45,751 nt of DNA from Bacillota bacterium (GCA_017405645.1 JAFQZZ010000010.1:1-45751); one strand, 5' to 3'; positions 6,938 through 15,345 are shown, counted from the first letter of the stretch. The notes: generated by a model from the letters alone, not told the origin. Program-made: numbers and translations.

Positions 6938-7753
6938 ATGAAACTGACGGTTCTGGTGGATAACAACACCCTCATCGACGACGAGATCTCCTTTTTCGGG
7001 GAACCGGCGTTGTGTTATTACATCGAAGACGGGGACAAAAAGATCCTCTTCGACACGGGGTATTCGGATATATTCCTGAAAAATGCGGAACTGAAAGGAG
7101 TGGACTTGAGTGAAGTCACCCATGTGGTGCTCTCCCACGGGCACAACGACCATGCCAACGGGCTGGCGCACCTGTGGGAGCGGTTCGACACGTCGGACAT
7201 GACCCTGATCACGCATCCCCTGGCCTTCCTGCCCAAGGCCCTGCCCACCGGGGACATCGGCGCTCCCTATACGGAGGAGGAGGCCGCCCGGCACATGAAG
7301 CTGCTTCTGTCGAAGGAGCCGGTGGCCATCACGGAGCGGCTGATCTACCTGGGGGAGATCCCCCGGATCAATGACTTTGAAAACAAGGAGCCCCTGGGAC
7401 GAATCCGGCTGGCAGAAGGCTGGGAGGAAGACTTCCTGCCGGATGATTCGGCCCTGGCCTACCGGGGAAAGAAGGGCCTGTACATCATCACCGGCTGTTC
7501 CCACTGCGGGATCTGCAATATCACGGAATACGCCCGGAAGATCACCGGGGTGGAAAAGATCTGCGGGATCATCGGCGGATTCCACCTGCTGAAAGAGGAC
7601 AGCCGGCTGGAACGGACCATTGATTATCTGGAAGAAAACACGAACTGTGACCTGTACCCCTGCCACTGCGTGTCGCTGGCGGCGAAATTCGCCATGGCCC
7701 GGCGGCTGCCGGTGAAGGAAGTGGGTGTCGGGATGCAGTTCATCATGGAGTAG
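6938..7753 (+). CDS. MBL-fold metallo-hydrolase, COG1237 type
   Basis: This 271-residue cytosolic protein is of the COG1237 group, the beta-lactamase-fold enzymes related to archaeal ribofuranosylaminobenzene 5'-phosphate-derived pterin synthase. HxHxDH is at residues 67-72 (HGHNDH). The family-typical TGCSHCGICN and YPCHC segments are present, with cysteines next to metal-site histidines, and the end is GVGMQF as in relatives. GAGGAGG lies just before the ATG at 6938. The archaeal activity should not be transferred to a bacterium, so only the family is called. Confidence 0.85.
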   Translation: MKLTVLVDNNTLIDDEISFFGEPALCYYIEDGDKKILFDTGYSDIFLKNAELKGVDLSEVTHVVLSHGHNDHANGLAHLWERFDTSDMTLITHPLAFLPKALPTGDIGAPYTEEEAARHMKLLLSKEPVAITERLIYLGEIPRINDFENKEPLGRIRLAEGWEEDFLPDDSALAYRGKKGLYIITGCSHCGICNITEYARKITGVEKICGIIGGFHLLKEDSRLERTIDYLEENTNCDLYPCHCVSLAAKFAMARRLPVKEVGVGMQFIME

Positions 7754-7756
7754 AAA

Positions 7757-9085
7757 ATGGAACAGGTAACCTTATTTGAAAATGAAATCGCCCGCCCCCT
7801 GGCGGACCGGATGCGGCCGAGAGACCTGTCGGAATACGTGGGGCAGAAACATCTCCTGGGAGAAGGAAAGGTGCTGCGGCGGATGATCGAAAACGACCAG
7901 ATCTCCTCCATGGTGTTCTGGGGCCCGCCGGGCGTGGGGAAGACCACCCTGGCCCGGATCATCGCCGGCCGGACGAAGGCCTCCTTCATCGACTTTTCAG
8001 CGGTGAACAGCGGGATCAAGGAGATCCGGGAAGTGATGAACAAAGCGGAGGAAAACCGGCGGTTCGGCGAGAAGACCATCCTTTTCATCGATGAGATCCA
8101 CCGGTTCAACAAGGCCCAGCAGGACGCCTTTCTTCCTTTCGTGGAGAAGGGCAGCATTATCCTCATCGGCGCCACCACGGAGAACCCCTCTTTTGAGATC
8201 AACGGGGCGCTGCTGTCCCGGTGCCGGGTCTTCGTGCTGAAGGCGCTGGAGACGGAGGAGATCCTGGAGTTGCTGGAGCGGACCATGTCGGACCCGAGGG
8301 GCCTGGGGAACCAGGAGATCCGGATGGAAGAAGGGATCCTGGGGCGGATCGCGGCCTTTGCCAACGGCGACGCTCGGACGGCCCTGTCCACCCTGGACAT
8401 GGTGGTGCTGAACGGCGAATCCGATGAAAAAGGCGTGATCAGCGTGACGCGGGAGAACCTGGAGCAGTGCATCTCCCGGAAGTCCCTGCTGTACGATAAA
8501 AACGGCGAAGAGCATTACAATCTGATCTCCGCTTTGCATAAATCCATGCGGAACTCCGATCCGGACGCAGCGGTGTACTGGCTGGCCCGGATGCTGGAGG
8601 CGGGGGAGGACCCCGTCTACATCGCCCGGCGAGTGACCCGCTTCGCCAGCGAGGACGTGGGTCTGGCGGACCCGAACGCCCTGCCCCTGGCGGTGGCAGC
8701 TTTCCAGGCCTGCCATCTGATCGGAATGCCGGAGTGTTCGGTGCACCTGACGGAGGCGGTGGTCTACCTGTCCCTGGCGCCGAAATCCAACGCCATGGAA
8801 GTGGCCTACCTGACGGCGAGGAAGGATGCGGAGGAGCAGCTTGCGGAGCCGGTGCCCTTGCATCTGAGGAATGCGCCCACCCGGTTGATGAAGGACCTGA
8901 ACTACGGGAAAGGCTACCGGTATGCCCACGACTACGAAGAAAAAATGACGGACATGCAGTGCCTGCCGGATTCCCTGAAAGACCGGCGGTACTACGTGCC
9001 CACGGAGCAGGGCAAGGAAGCCCGGTTCAAGACCCGGCTGGAACAGATCCGGGCCTGGAAGAAGGCGCAAAAGGAGAAGAAGTAG
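7757..9085 (+). CDS. rarA: Replication-associated recombination protein A, AAA+ ATPase
   Basis: RarA (MgsA/WRNIP1 family) is a tetrameric clamp-loader-like AAA+ ATPase acting at stalled replication forks, with SSB as a known partner. The 442-residue length is normal. Walker A is GPPGVGKTT at 56-64, Walker B ILFIDEIHRF at 108-117, and sensor 1 is IGATTENPSFE. The arginine-finger segment ALLSRCRVF follows. The C-terminal oligomerisation domain contains GEDPVYIARRVTRFASEDVG, typical of the family. GGAG six bases before the ATG supports the start. It sits in the run with the MBL hydrolase upstream (three-base gap) and the YjbR fusion downstream (three-base gap). Confidence 0.95.
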   Translation: MEQVTLFENEIARPLADRMRPRDLSEYVGQKHLLGEGKVLRRMIENDQISSMVFWGPPGVGKTTLARIIAGRTKASFIDFSAVNSGIKEIREVMNKAEENRRFGEKTILFIDEIHRFNKAQQDAFLPFVEKGSIILIGATTENPSFEINGALLSRCRVFVLKALETEEILELLERTMSDPRGLGNQEIRMEEGILGRIAAFANGDARTALSTLDMVVLNGESDEKGVISVTRENLEQCISRKSLLYDKNGEEHYNLISALHKSMRNSDPDAAVYWLARMLEAGEDPVYIARRVTRFASEDVGLADPNALPLAVAAFQACHLIGMPECSVHLTEAVVYLSLAPKSNAMEVAYLTARKDAEEQLAEPVPLHLRNAPTRLMKDLNYGKGYRYAHDYEEKMTDMQCLPDSLKDRRYYVPTEQGKEARFKTRLEQIRAWKKAQKEKK

Positions 9086-9088
9086 AAC

Positions 9089-10246
9089 ATGCGGTTTGAA
9101 GAACGGTATTTCCGGCGGAAGGTGCCGGATTCGGAGAAACTGGAACGTTACGGGTTCCGTCGGCTGGACGACGGGACCCTGTATTATACAACTGTGCTGA
9201 CGGAAACGGATTTCCGGGCGGAGATCCGGGTGGACCCGTCGGGAGCCGTGACCGGGATACTCATCGATCCGGAATTCGGAGATGAATTTTACCAGATCCA
9301 TTCGGACAGCCAGCGGGGCGCTTTTACGGCCCGGATCGGCGAAGAGTACGGCGGACTGCTTGAGGAGATCGCCCGGGAATGCTGCATCCCACAGCCTTTT
9401 GTCACGGCTCAGGCGAACCGGATCGCCCGGCAGCTGCTGCAGGAATTCGGCGACCGGCCGGACTTTCCCTTTGACAAGGATGAGGAGACCGGCGTGTTCC
9501 GGAATCCGGACAACCGGAAATGGTACGGCATCGTACTGCAGGTGGAACGGGGGAAACTGAAGAAGCCGGGAGCCGCCTCCGGAGAAGAGGACGGGGTGGC
9601 TTCCCAAGAAACAGTGGAGGTCATCAACATAAAGGTGCGCCCGGAGACGATCCTGCCGCTGACGGAGCGGGAAGGCTTTTACGAGTGCTACCACATGAAC
9701 AAAAGGCACTGGATCACGGTCGCCTTCGGGGCGGGCGTGCCGGACGAAGAGATCCTGGCGCTGCTGGGGGAAAGCCGGGGCTTTACCCTGGGGAAACGGG
9801 CCGCGGGAGGCAGGAGAAAGGCTCCGGCAGAAACCCGGGCGCCGGAAGGCCCCCGGAAATGGCTGATGCCGGCCAGCGTGAACCGTTTCGACGTGCCGGC
9901 GGCCCTGAAGCGGGATCCGGTTCTCGTGTGTAAGCATGGGAAACGGGTGAAACCCGGCGACCTGGTGTATCTGTACTTTTCCGCCCCTGTGTCGGCGATC
10001 CGCTATCAGTTTCGGGTAGTGGAATCGGATATCACCTATCATTTCAGCGAGGAGAAGCTGAACCGGCAGGGAGAAAAAGCCATGCGGATGGAACTGCTGC
10101 GGGAATTCGAGCCGATGTTCCCGCTGTCCTCGATGCGAAAGCACGGTGTGGGACCGGTGAGAGGACCCCGGTACATGCCGGAGGAGCTGGAAGAAGCGGT
10201 GCTGGGAAACTGTACCGCGGAGATCCCCGAAGCCGGCGGACAATGA
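9089..10246 (+). CDS. MmcQ/YjbR-family protein fused to an EVE/PUA-like domain
   Basis: This 385-residue protein has three parts. Residues 1-90 are a Firmicutes-type N-terminal extension. Residues about 95-240 form a YjbR/MmcQ fold (CyaY-like, DNA-binding in some members), with RKWYGIVLQV and the diagnostic CYHMNKRHWITV. A low-complexity linker follows. Residues about 250-375 read KWLMPASVNRFDV, GDLVYLYFSAP and VGPVRGPRYMP, resembling EVE/PUA-like domains that bind modified bases. AAGGAG is 12 bases before the start. It lies three bases after rarA, which hints at a DNA-related role, but no activity is established. The EVE-like call rests on pattern resemblance. Confidence 0.75.
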   Translation: MRFEERYFRRKVPDSEKLERYGFRRLDDGTLYYTTVLTETDFRAEIRVDPSGAVTGILIDPEFGDEFYQIHSDSQRGAFTARIGEEYGGLLEEIARECCIPQPFVTAQANRIARQLLQEFGDRPDFPFDKDEETGVFRNPDNRKWYGIVLQVERGKLKKPGAASGEEDGVASQETVEVINIKVRPETILPLTEREGFYECYHMNKRHWITVAFGAGVPDEEILALLGESRGFTLGKRAAGGRRKAPAETRAPEGPRKWLMPASVNRFDVPAALKRDPVLVCKHGKRVKPGDLVYLYFSAPVSAIRYQFRVVESDITYHFSEEKLNRQGEKAMRMELLREFEPMFPLSSMRKHGVGPVRGPRYMPEELEEAVLGNCTAEIPEAGGQ

Positions 10247-10261
10247 AGGAGATTGGGCAGA

Positions 10262-11422
10262 ATGATGAAACAAAAAAAGACGAATATACATAAAAGAAGG
10301 ATCCTGGCGGTCCTGACGGCGTTCATTCTGGCAGCCGGCGCCATCTGCCCGGTCTTTGCCGAAACGGTTTCCGGAACGGCGGCGGGGAAGGCTGCGGCGG
10401 CATCGCCGCCGGTCTTTGCGGCTCCGTCCGTTACCGGCGCCCTTCATGTGGAAGGAACGTCCCTGGTGGGCGCAAAAGGGCAGAAGGTGCAGCTGCGGGG
10501 CGTCAGCACCCACGGTCTGGCCTGGTTCCCGGCCTACGTCAATGAAGCCTGCTTCCGGCAGCTGCGGCAGGAATACGGAGCCAACGTAGTCCGGCTGGCC
10601 CTGTATACGGAAGAATACGGAGGTTACTGTTCCGGCGGCGATCAGAAGGCGCTGAAGCAGCTGATTCGGGATGGCGTGCAGGCCGCCCTGAAACAGGACC
10701 TGTACGTCATTGTGGACTGGCACGTACTGAACGACCGGGATCCCAATACCCATGTCAGTGAGGCTAAAGCCTTTTTCAGTGAAATGGCCGGGGAATTTGC
10801 CGGGATGGATCACGTGATCTACGAGATCTGCAACGAACCCAACGGCGGAACTTCCTGGGCAGCCGTGAAAAAATATGCCCTGCAGGTGATCCCCGCGATC
10901 CGGGCAAAGGATCCGGATGCGGTGATCATCGTGGGGACGCCCAACTGGTCCCAGTATGTGGACCAGGCGGCGGCGGACCCCATAAAAGAATACGACAATA
11001 TCCTCTACGCCCTGCATTTTTACGCGGCGACCCACAAAAGCGACCTGCGTCAGAAGATGACTGCTGCCGTGGAGGCCGGACTGCCGGTCTTCGTGTCGGA
11101 ATTCGGCATCTGCGATGCCAGCGGGAACGGGTCCATCGACGAGACGGAGGCGGACCGCTGGGTGGCGGAAATGGACCGGCTGGGGATCAGCTATGTGATG
11201 TGGAGCCTGTGCAACAAGGCGGAAAGCGCATCCATGATCGCTTCCTCCTGCACCGGGACCTCCGGCTTTACGGAGAAGGACCTGACTGCCGCCGGAAAAT
11301 GGCTGGTCCGGACGCTGGAAGAGCGGCGCGGCGGAATTTCCATGGGATCCATTCTATCCAATATCCATCCCAAGTTCAGGCCCGGAAAGGGAACCGTTGC
11401 AAAACGAAAGGAGATCCCGTAG
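10262..11422 (+). CDS. Secreted glycoside hydrolase family 5 (endoglucanase-like)
   Basis: The 386-residue enzyme starts with a signal peptide (residues 1-33, ending CPVFA) and an Ala-rich linker. A GH5 TIM barrel follows from about residue 60, a retaining glycosidase fold that cuts beta-1,4-glucans or related polymers. The acid/base Glu is E192 in YEICNEPNG and the nucleophile is E280 in PVFVSEFG. The conserved VRLALY, VIVDWHVL and LHFYAATH strands are present, the set of the GH5_2-type bacterial cellulases. No carbohydrate-binding module or anchoring domain is seen. AAGGAG ten bases upstream supports the ATG at 10262. The stop codon lies in the loop of its terminator. Confidence 0.9.
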   Translation: MMKQKKTNIHKRRILAVLTAFILAAGAICPVFAETVSGTAAGKAAAASPPVFAAPSVTGALHVEGTSLVGAKGQKVQLRGVSTHGLAWFPAYVNEACFRQLRQEYGANVVRLALYTEEYGGYCSGGDQKALKQLIRDGVQAALKQDLYVIVDWHVLNDRDPNTHVSEAKAFFSEMAGEFAGMDHVIYEICNEPNGGTSWAAVKKYALQVIPAIRAKDPDAVIIVGTPNWSQYVDQAAADPIKEYDNILYALHFYAATHKSDLRQKMTAAVEAGLPVFVSEFGICDASGNGSIDETEADRWVAEMDRLGISYVMWSLCNKAESASMIASSCTGTSGFTEKDLTAAGKWLVRTLEERRGGISMGSILSNIHPKFRPGKGTVAKRKEIP

Positions 11423-11434
11423 GATCTCCCTTTT
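11410..11434 (+). terminator. Terminator overlapping the GH5 stop codon
   Basis: GGAGATCC (11410-11417) and GGATCTCC (11422-11429) form an 8-bp stem; the TAG stop (11420-11422) lies mostly in the loop. CTTTT follows. It separates this gene from the convergent stalk-domain gene. Confidence 0.6.
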
Positions 11435-11469
11435 GATTGCCGTTATCCTGTTGTGAACCGGCCGCTTTA

Positions 11470-12297
11470 TCAGTACCAGAGATTGAAAAGCTCGTCGTCC
11501 GCATTCCAGTACCAGGTTTCCCCGAGACAGTTGACGTACACTTCGTCACTGTTGTAGTCGGTGAATTCAAAGGTCCAGCCGGTGATGCCTTCTTCCCCTT
11601 CCAGGTAATTGGATGTCTGGCCGGTGTAACGGATGGACGTATTCTTGTTATGCAGGCATTTCCGGGCAAATTCCTTCGCGAAGAGCATGGCCTGGGCTTG
11701 GGAACTCACCGAATCCCCCCGGTTGTCTTCATGCCGGATCATGTCCACGGCCCAGGTGTTTTCCGCCGGCGGCTCCAATATCACCGTCCGGGTCTGATCG
11801 TCCCAGCCCACCGTGTACAGGAAGGACTCCGCCAGGAAACGGATAGGCGCATAGGTGCGGCCTCCCTTGATGATGGCTTTCGTGTCCATGGTGGACAGCC
11901 GGTCATGGGAACTGATGATATTGCCGTTGGTATTGTACAGGGAGAAAGTCTCCCAGACCTGGTTCGTGTCGATGGGAAAGCGGACGGTGTAATACAGGTA
12001 ATAGGTGGTGCCGTTGATCTTCACCGGGAGATCATTCTTTCCGAACATGGCTTCCCGGGCGTCGTTGTCCCAGTCCACCTTTACGCCGGACATAAAGTTG
12101 GCCACGGCCCGGAAAGGCACCAGCGTCCGACCGTCGCTGTTGATGAAGGGCGCCCCCAGGTCCCCGGTAAACTGGACCGGCGTATTGCCGACGTTGACCT
12201 TGACGTTTGAAGAGTCCGCGTATACTCCTGCAGCGGAGCAGGACAGGATCAGGGCCAGTATCAGCCCCGCAGCCAATAACAACCGTGCTTTTTTCAT
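11470..12297 (-). CDS. Secreted copper-amine-oxidase-N (stalk) domain protein, paralog 1
   Basis: The 275-residue exported protein has a signal peptide (residues 1-27, ending AGVYA). Two halves of a CuAO_N/stalk domain follow, with RTLVPFRAVANFM (about 61-73) and RTYAPIRFLAESF then VGWDDQTRTVIL (about 147-175). These domains are non-catalytic beta modules on clostridial surface proteins; no oxidase domain is present. The C-terminal 95 residues end GETWYWNADDELFNLWY and have no recognised domain. GGAGGGG precedes the ATG. It shares its whole architecture and tail with the products at 12371 and 14249, so the three arose by duplication. Role unknown. Confidence 0.85.
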   Translation of the reverse strand: MKKARLLLAAGLILALILSCSAAGVYADSSNVKVNVGNTPVQFTGDLGAPFINSDGRTLVPFRAVANFMSGVKVDWDNDAREAMFGKNDLPVKINGTTYYLYYTVRFPIDTNQVWETFSLYNTNGNIISSHDRLSTMDTKAIIKGGRTYAPIRFLAESFLYTVGWDDQTRTVILEPPAENTWAVDMIRHEDNRGDSVSSQAQAMLFAKEFARKCLHNKNTSIRYTGQTSNYLEGEEGITGWTFEFTDYNSDEVYVNCLGETWYWNADDELFNLWY

Positions 12298-12370
12298 AGA
12301 AACCCCTCCTTGTTTTCGTTAAATACAATACAGCGCCGGAAGATAAACCCGGAGGTTTTCTACGGAAGGA

Positions 12371-13201
12371 TCAATCCAGTTCCATTCTGGAGTAGTTCAA
12401 TCCATCGTCTGTGCTGTACCAGAATTCCCCTTTGTCGGAAACCATCAGATACAGTTTGCCTTTGTATTCGGGCGAGGTGATGGAATAAAGGTAGCCGTAG
12501 GTGCTGCCGATATTCTCTCTCCCCTTGACGGTCAGCCCGTAATTGACGCCGGGATAATACCACCGCATGAATTCGCCGGCGTAGGTCTGGCCTTTCGACT
12601 GGCTGTCCACCCGGGTGGTGCCATAGTTGCTTTCTTTGGTGACCACGGCCGTCGCCCAGTTTCCGCTGGGTTTGTTGATGATCACGGTGCGGGTCTGATC
12701 ATCCCATCCCACGGTATAGCCCAGGGCTTCCGCCAGGTAGCGGATGGGCGCGTAGGTCCGGCTATTTTTGATCACGGACGCCGTGTCCATGCCGACCAGC
12801 CGGTGATAGGAATTGGTGACAGCATTCGTATTGTCGTTGACACTGTAGAAGTACACCCACTCATTGACGGAGCCGATGGGGAAGTGCACCATTACGAATA
12901 CGGTGTAAGATTCTCCGCTCGACAGGACGATCGTGCCTTTTTTCGCAAAGATCGCTTCCCGGGCTTCGTTGTACCAGTCCACGTTGACTCCGGTCATGAA
13001 GTTGGCCACGGCCCGGAAGGGCACCATGGTCCGCCCATTATTGTCGATATAGGGATAGCCCAGGTCGTTGTTGAAGGTGACGGATTTTCCGTCCACTGTG
13101 ACCTTGACGTTGGAAGACTCCGCAAAAGAGACGGTCACGGCGCAGGACAGGATCAGCGCCACGATCAGGGCTGCTGCAATATAGAAACGTGCTATTTTCA
13201 T
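12371..13201 (-). CDS. Secreted copper-amine-oxidase-N (stalk) domain protein, paralog 2
   Basis: This is a 276-residue paralog of the neighbouring 11470 product. It has a signal peptide (1-27, ending VSFA), the stalk halves RTMVPFRAVANFM and RTYAPIRYLAEAL with VGWDDQTRTVII, and a divergent C-terminal domain ending KGEFWYSTDDGLNYSRMELD. No catalytic or anchoring motif is seen, so it is either released or held non-covalently at the wall. AGGAGGG at 13214-13208 (complement) supports the start. It lies 73 bases upstream of paralog 1 on the same strand and may be transcribed with it from the promoter at 13235-13243. Confidence 0.85.
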   Translation of the reverse strand: MKIARFYIAAALIVALILSCAVTVSFAESSNVKVTVDGKSVTFNNDLGYPYIDNNGRTMVPFRAVANFMTGVNVDWYNEAREAIFAKKGTIVLSSGESYTVFVMVHFPIGSVNEWVYFYSVNDNTNAVTNSYHRLVGMDTASVIKNSRTYAPIRYLAEALGYTVGWDDQTRTVIINKPSGNWATAVVTKESNYGTTRVDSQSKGQTYAGEFMRWYYPGVNYGLTVKGRENIGSTYGYLYSITSPEYKGKLYLMVSDKGEFWYSTDDGLNYSRMELD

Positions 13202-13234
13202 AAATTACCCTCCTATTCACATTGGATTTGCTCT

Positions 13235-13243
13235 ATTATACCA
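13235..13243 (-). promoter_or_regulatory. Extended -10 promoter for the stalk-protein pair
   Basis: On the minus strand TGGTATAAT reads across 13243-13235, a perfect extended -10. No good -35 is seen. It lies 33 bases upstream of the start of paralog 2 at 13201. Confidence 0.55.
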
Positions 13244-13279
13244 TACCCCCGAAGAGCGTAGAGGCGGGAGATTTTGATA

Positions 13280-13308
13280 TTGCGTCTTTTTTTGCGGCGG
13301 GGTAAAAT
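13280..13308 (+). promoter_or_regulatory. Promoter for the DUF4428 gene
   Basis: TTGCGT (13280-13285), a 17-base spacer and TAAAAT (13303-13308). AAGGAGG follows at 13327-13333. Confidence 0.6.
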
Positions 13309-13339
13309 GAATAAAACGAAAGAAACAAGGAGGGCCGAT

Positions 13340-14179
13340 ATGGGATTGTTCAGCAAGAAAGGATGCGCGGTCTGCGGCGAAAAGGCCGGGCTGGGCAGCA
13401 AATCACTGACCGACGGCGAACTGTGCAAGGACTGCCGGAAAAAGCTGTCGCCATGGTTTGAGGAATACAAGGGATCCTCGTCGGAAGACATCCGGGCCCA
13501 GATCGAAGCCCGGGAAGAGAATAAAAAGGCGTTGGAGGATTTCAAGGTAACGAAGGCCTGGGGGATCAAGAAATACGCCACGGCCATGCAATTCATCTAC
13601 GACCAGGATCAAAAGTGTTTCGTAGTGGTGGAAGGACCGGAGGAGACCTTCCGGGACCGGAATCCGGACATCATCCGCTTCGACCAGGTCCGGAACATCT
13701 GGCTGGAGGTGGATGAGGGCTGGAGCGAATCCGGGGACCAGTATGCGCCGAAATCCAATCGGATCCTGACCCAGGACAAGTACGACGAGGTGTTCTGGCG
13801 GTACGATTTTTACCTGAATTTCGCCCTGGACCACCCGTACCTGAAGCAGATCCGCTACCCGATGAATTTCAAGACCACCGTGATCCAGGTGCCCCAGCGG
13901 TTCTTCCTGTTCAAGCGGGGGCTGGAGCTGGCCGGGGAGTACCAGAGAGAGGAGATCGCTTACCAGGCGGACCGGCTGGAAGCTATGGCCGGGAAGGAAG
14001 ACGCCTTCATCCGGCTGGGGAAGTATTCGGACATCATCCGGCTGAAATACAGCGAGCAGAGCATCCCCGAGCACCTGGTGCAGGATGTGAAGAACGACCT
14101 CTATCTTAAAAAAATCGAGAACGTGGCCGGGCACGTGCGCCGGGCCGACCGGATCAGCCGGCTGATCCTGGGGAAGTAA
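13340..14179 (+). CDS. DUF4428 zinc-ribbon protein
   Basis: The 279-residue cytosolic protein opens with a DUF4428-type zinc ribbon: CAVCG (about residues 8-12) and CKDCRKKL (about 32-39), two CxxC pairs joined by a linker containing SLTDGELC. The rest is a PH-like or SHOCT-type region of unknown role with FDQVRNIWLEVDE and a charged helical C-terminus. Members are widespread in Clostridia and uncharacterised. AAGGAGG six bases upstream fixes the start at 13340. It is the only gene here on the plus strand between the minus-strand stalk-domain paralogs, with its own promoter and terminator. Confidence 0.75.
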   Translation: MGLFSKKGCAVCGEKAGLGSKSLTDGELCKDCRKKLSPWFEEYKGSSSEDIRAQIEAREENKKALEDFKVTKAWGIKKYATAMQFIYDQDQKCFVVVEGPEETFRDRNPDIIRFDQVRNIWLEVDEGWSESGDQYAPKSNRILTQDKYDEVFWRYDFYLNFALDHPYLKQIRYPMNFKTTVIQVPQRFFLFKRGLELAGEYQREEIAYQADRLEAMAGKEDAFIRLGKYSDIIRLKYSEQSIPEHLVQDVKNDLYLKKIENVAGHVRRADRISRLILGK

Positions 14180-14194
14180 GATCAGGGAATAAAG

Positions 14195-14226
14195 AAAAGA
14201 CCTCGAAAGAATTCGAGGTCTTTTTT
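14195..14226. terminator. Bidirectional terminator between convergent genes
   Basis: GACCTCGAA (14199-14207) and TTCGAGGTC (14212-14220) form a 9-bp stem, flanked by AAAA on the left and TTTTTT on the right. It can end both the DUF4428 gene and the convergent stalk-domain gene. Confidence 0.85.
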
Positions 14227-14248
14227 CATGCGCTTGGGTTGGACAGGT

Positions 14249-15094
14249 TTATCTCCAGATGGTATAAACGTCCTTGTCCATGGTACTGTCGTGATACCAG
14301 GTCTGCCCCTTGTCGTTGACGTACACCACCATTTCCTTGCCGTCCAGCTTGTAGTCGTAGACCCATCCGGTCACATCATCGGATTCCCGTCCCAGGAAGC
14401 CGGTGCATTCCCCTACCAGGTTCACGTCCGTGTTGCCGGTGTTGCCTTCTATCAGCCGCCGGAATTCGCTGGCGTAGCAGCGGGCGATGCTCTCGGAGGT
14501 GACGATCTGGTCTTCAGGGCCGTATTTGCCGATGAAGCTTTCGCCCCAGTCGGCGGCGGGACTGTCGATCAGTACGGTGCGGGTGGTGCCGTCCCAGCCT
14601 ACCTCATAGCCCAGGTCCTCCGCCAGGAAGCGGATGGGGGCGTAGGTCCGGCCGCCCTTCAGCAGGGACTGGGTGTCCATCTGAAGGAAGCGGTGGTAGG
14701 AGAAGTACCATCTGCCGTCGCCGTTGTGCAGGTCGATGTTCTGCCAGGCCTGATTGGTGCCGATGGGGAAGCGGACGGTCACGTCCGCATACATATCGGT
14801 ATCTTCCACGATGACCGGAACGTTGCTGCGGATGAAGATCGCTTCCCGCGCATCGTTGTTCCAGGACACCTCGACGTTATCCATAAAGTTTGCCACGGCC
14901 CGGAAAGGCACCATCGTACGGCTCTGGTTGTCGATGAAAGGTGTGCCCAGGTCGCTGTTGAAGTCCACGGATGCCCCGTCCACGCTGACGTTGACGTTGG
15001 AAGACTCCGCGCTGGCCATCAGGACGGCGCAGGACAGGATCATGACCAGTGCCAGTGCCGCTGCCAGAAATCGTTTCATGTTTTTGCGTTTCAT
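14249..15094 (-). CDS. Secreted copper-amine-oxidase-N (stalk) domain protein, paralog 3
   Basis: This 281-residue protein has a signal peptide (ending LMASA at about residue 30). The stalk halves are RTMVPFRAVANFM and RTYAPIRFLAEDL with VGWDGTTRTVLI. The C-terminal region ends KGQTWYHDSTMDKDVYTIWR, matching the tails of the proteins at 11470 and 12371. GGGAGGAAAT (complement of 15101-15110) supports the ATG at 15094 rather than a longer frame. Its function is unknown. It is separated from its paralogs by the oppositely oriented DUF4428 gene, so the duplication is dispersed over about 3.6 kb. Confidence 0.85.
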   Translation of the reverse strand: MKRKNMKRFLAAALALVMILSCAVLMASAESSNVNVSVDGASVDFNSDLGTPFIDNQSRTMVPFRAVANFMDNVEVSWNNDAREAIFIRSNVPVIVEDTDMYADVTVRFPIGTNQAWQNIDLHNGDGRWYFSYHRFLQMDTQSLLKGGRTYAPIRFLAEDLGYEVGWDGTTRTVLIDSPAADWGESFIGKYGPEDQIVTSESIARCYASEFRRLIEGNTGNTDVNLVGECTGFLGRESDDVTGWVYDYKLDGKEMVVYVNDKGQTWYHDSTMDKDVYTIWR

Positions 15095-15140
15095 AAATCT
15101 ATTTCCTCCCAAAAGGTATTTTGCTTCGTTGGATACCCCT

Positions 15141-15169
15141 ATTGTACACCATCCGGCCCCAAATTGGAA
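15141..15169 (-). promoter_or_regulatory. Promoter for stalk-domain paralog 3
   Basis: On the minus strand TTCCAA (15169-15164), a 17-base spacer and TACAAT (15146-15141) with TG nearby. It lies 47 bases upstream of the ATG at 15094. Confidence 0.5.
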
Positions 15170-15212
15170 GAGTGCGGGAAAAGTTGTACATTACAATATA
15201 ATGACAAAAGGC

Positions 15213-15232
15213 GGATTAGGCAAAACCAATCC
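15213..15232. promoter_or_regulatory. Candidate metal-regulator operator upstream of feo
   Basis: GGATTAGGCAAAACCAATCC is an imperfect 20-bp dyad with perfect GGATT and AATCC ends. Size and shape resemble DtxR/MntR-type boxes. It lies about 30 bases upstream of the feo -35. A DtxR-type regulator is encoded at the end of the same cluster, so it is a plausible site for it. This assignment is inference. Confidence 0.35.
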
Positions 15233-15262
15233 GAATCAGCGGTAAATAATTGCGGTTAGGAA

Positions 15263-15291
15263 TTGACAACTTTCGGCACTTCGTCTATCTT
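15263..15291 (+). promoter_or_regulatory. Promoter for the feo operon
   Basis: TTGACA (15263-15268), a 17-base spacer and TATCTT (15286-15291). The fused feoAB gene starts 54 bases further on, after an AGGAGAAGAAG ribosome binding site. Confidence 0.65.
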
Positions 15292-15345
15292 AACTATATA
15301 GAGAAGGATCCGGGGAGACCCGGTGTACGATACAGGAGAAGAAGA

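Noticed and set aside
10253..10261. TTG start nine bases before the GH5 ATG
   Set aside because: It touches the ribosome binding site AAGGAG; ATG 10262 has normal spacing.
7997..11035. 1012-codon open frame on the minus strand opposite rarA, the YjbR fusion and the GH5 gene
   Set aside because: It is an antisense shadow of GC-rich codons. The plus-strand genes have recognised domains, the minus product is low-complexity in His, Arg and Pro, and no ribosome binding site fits.
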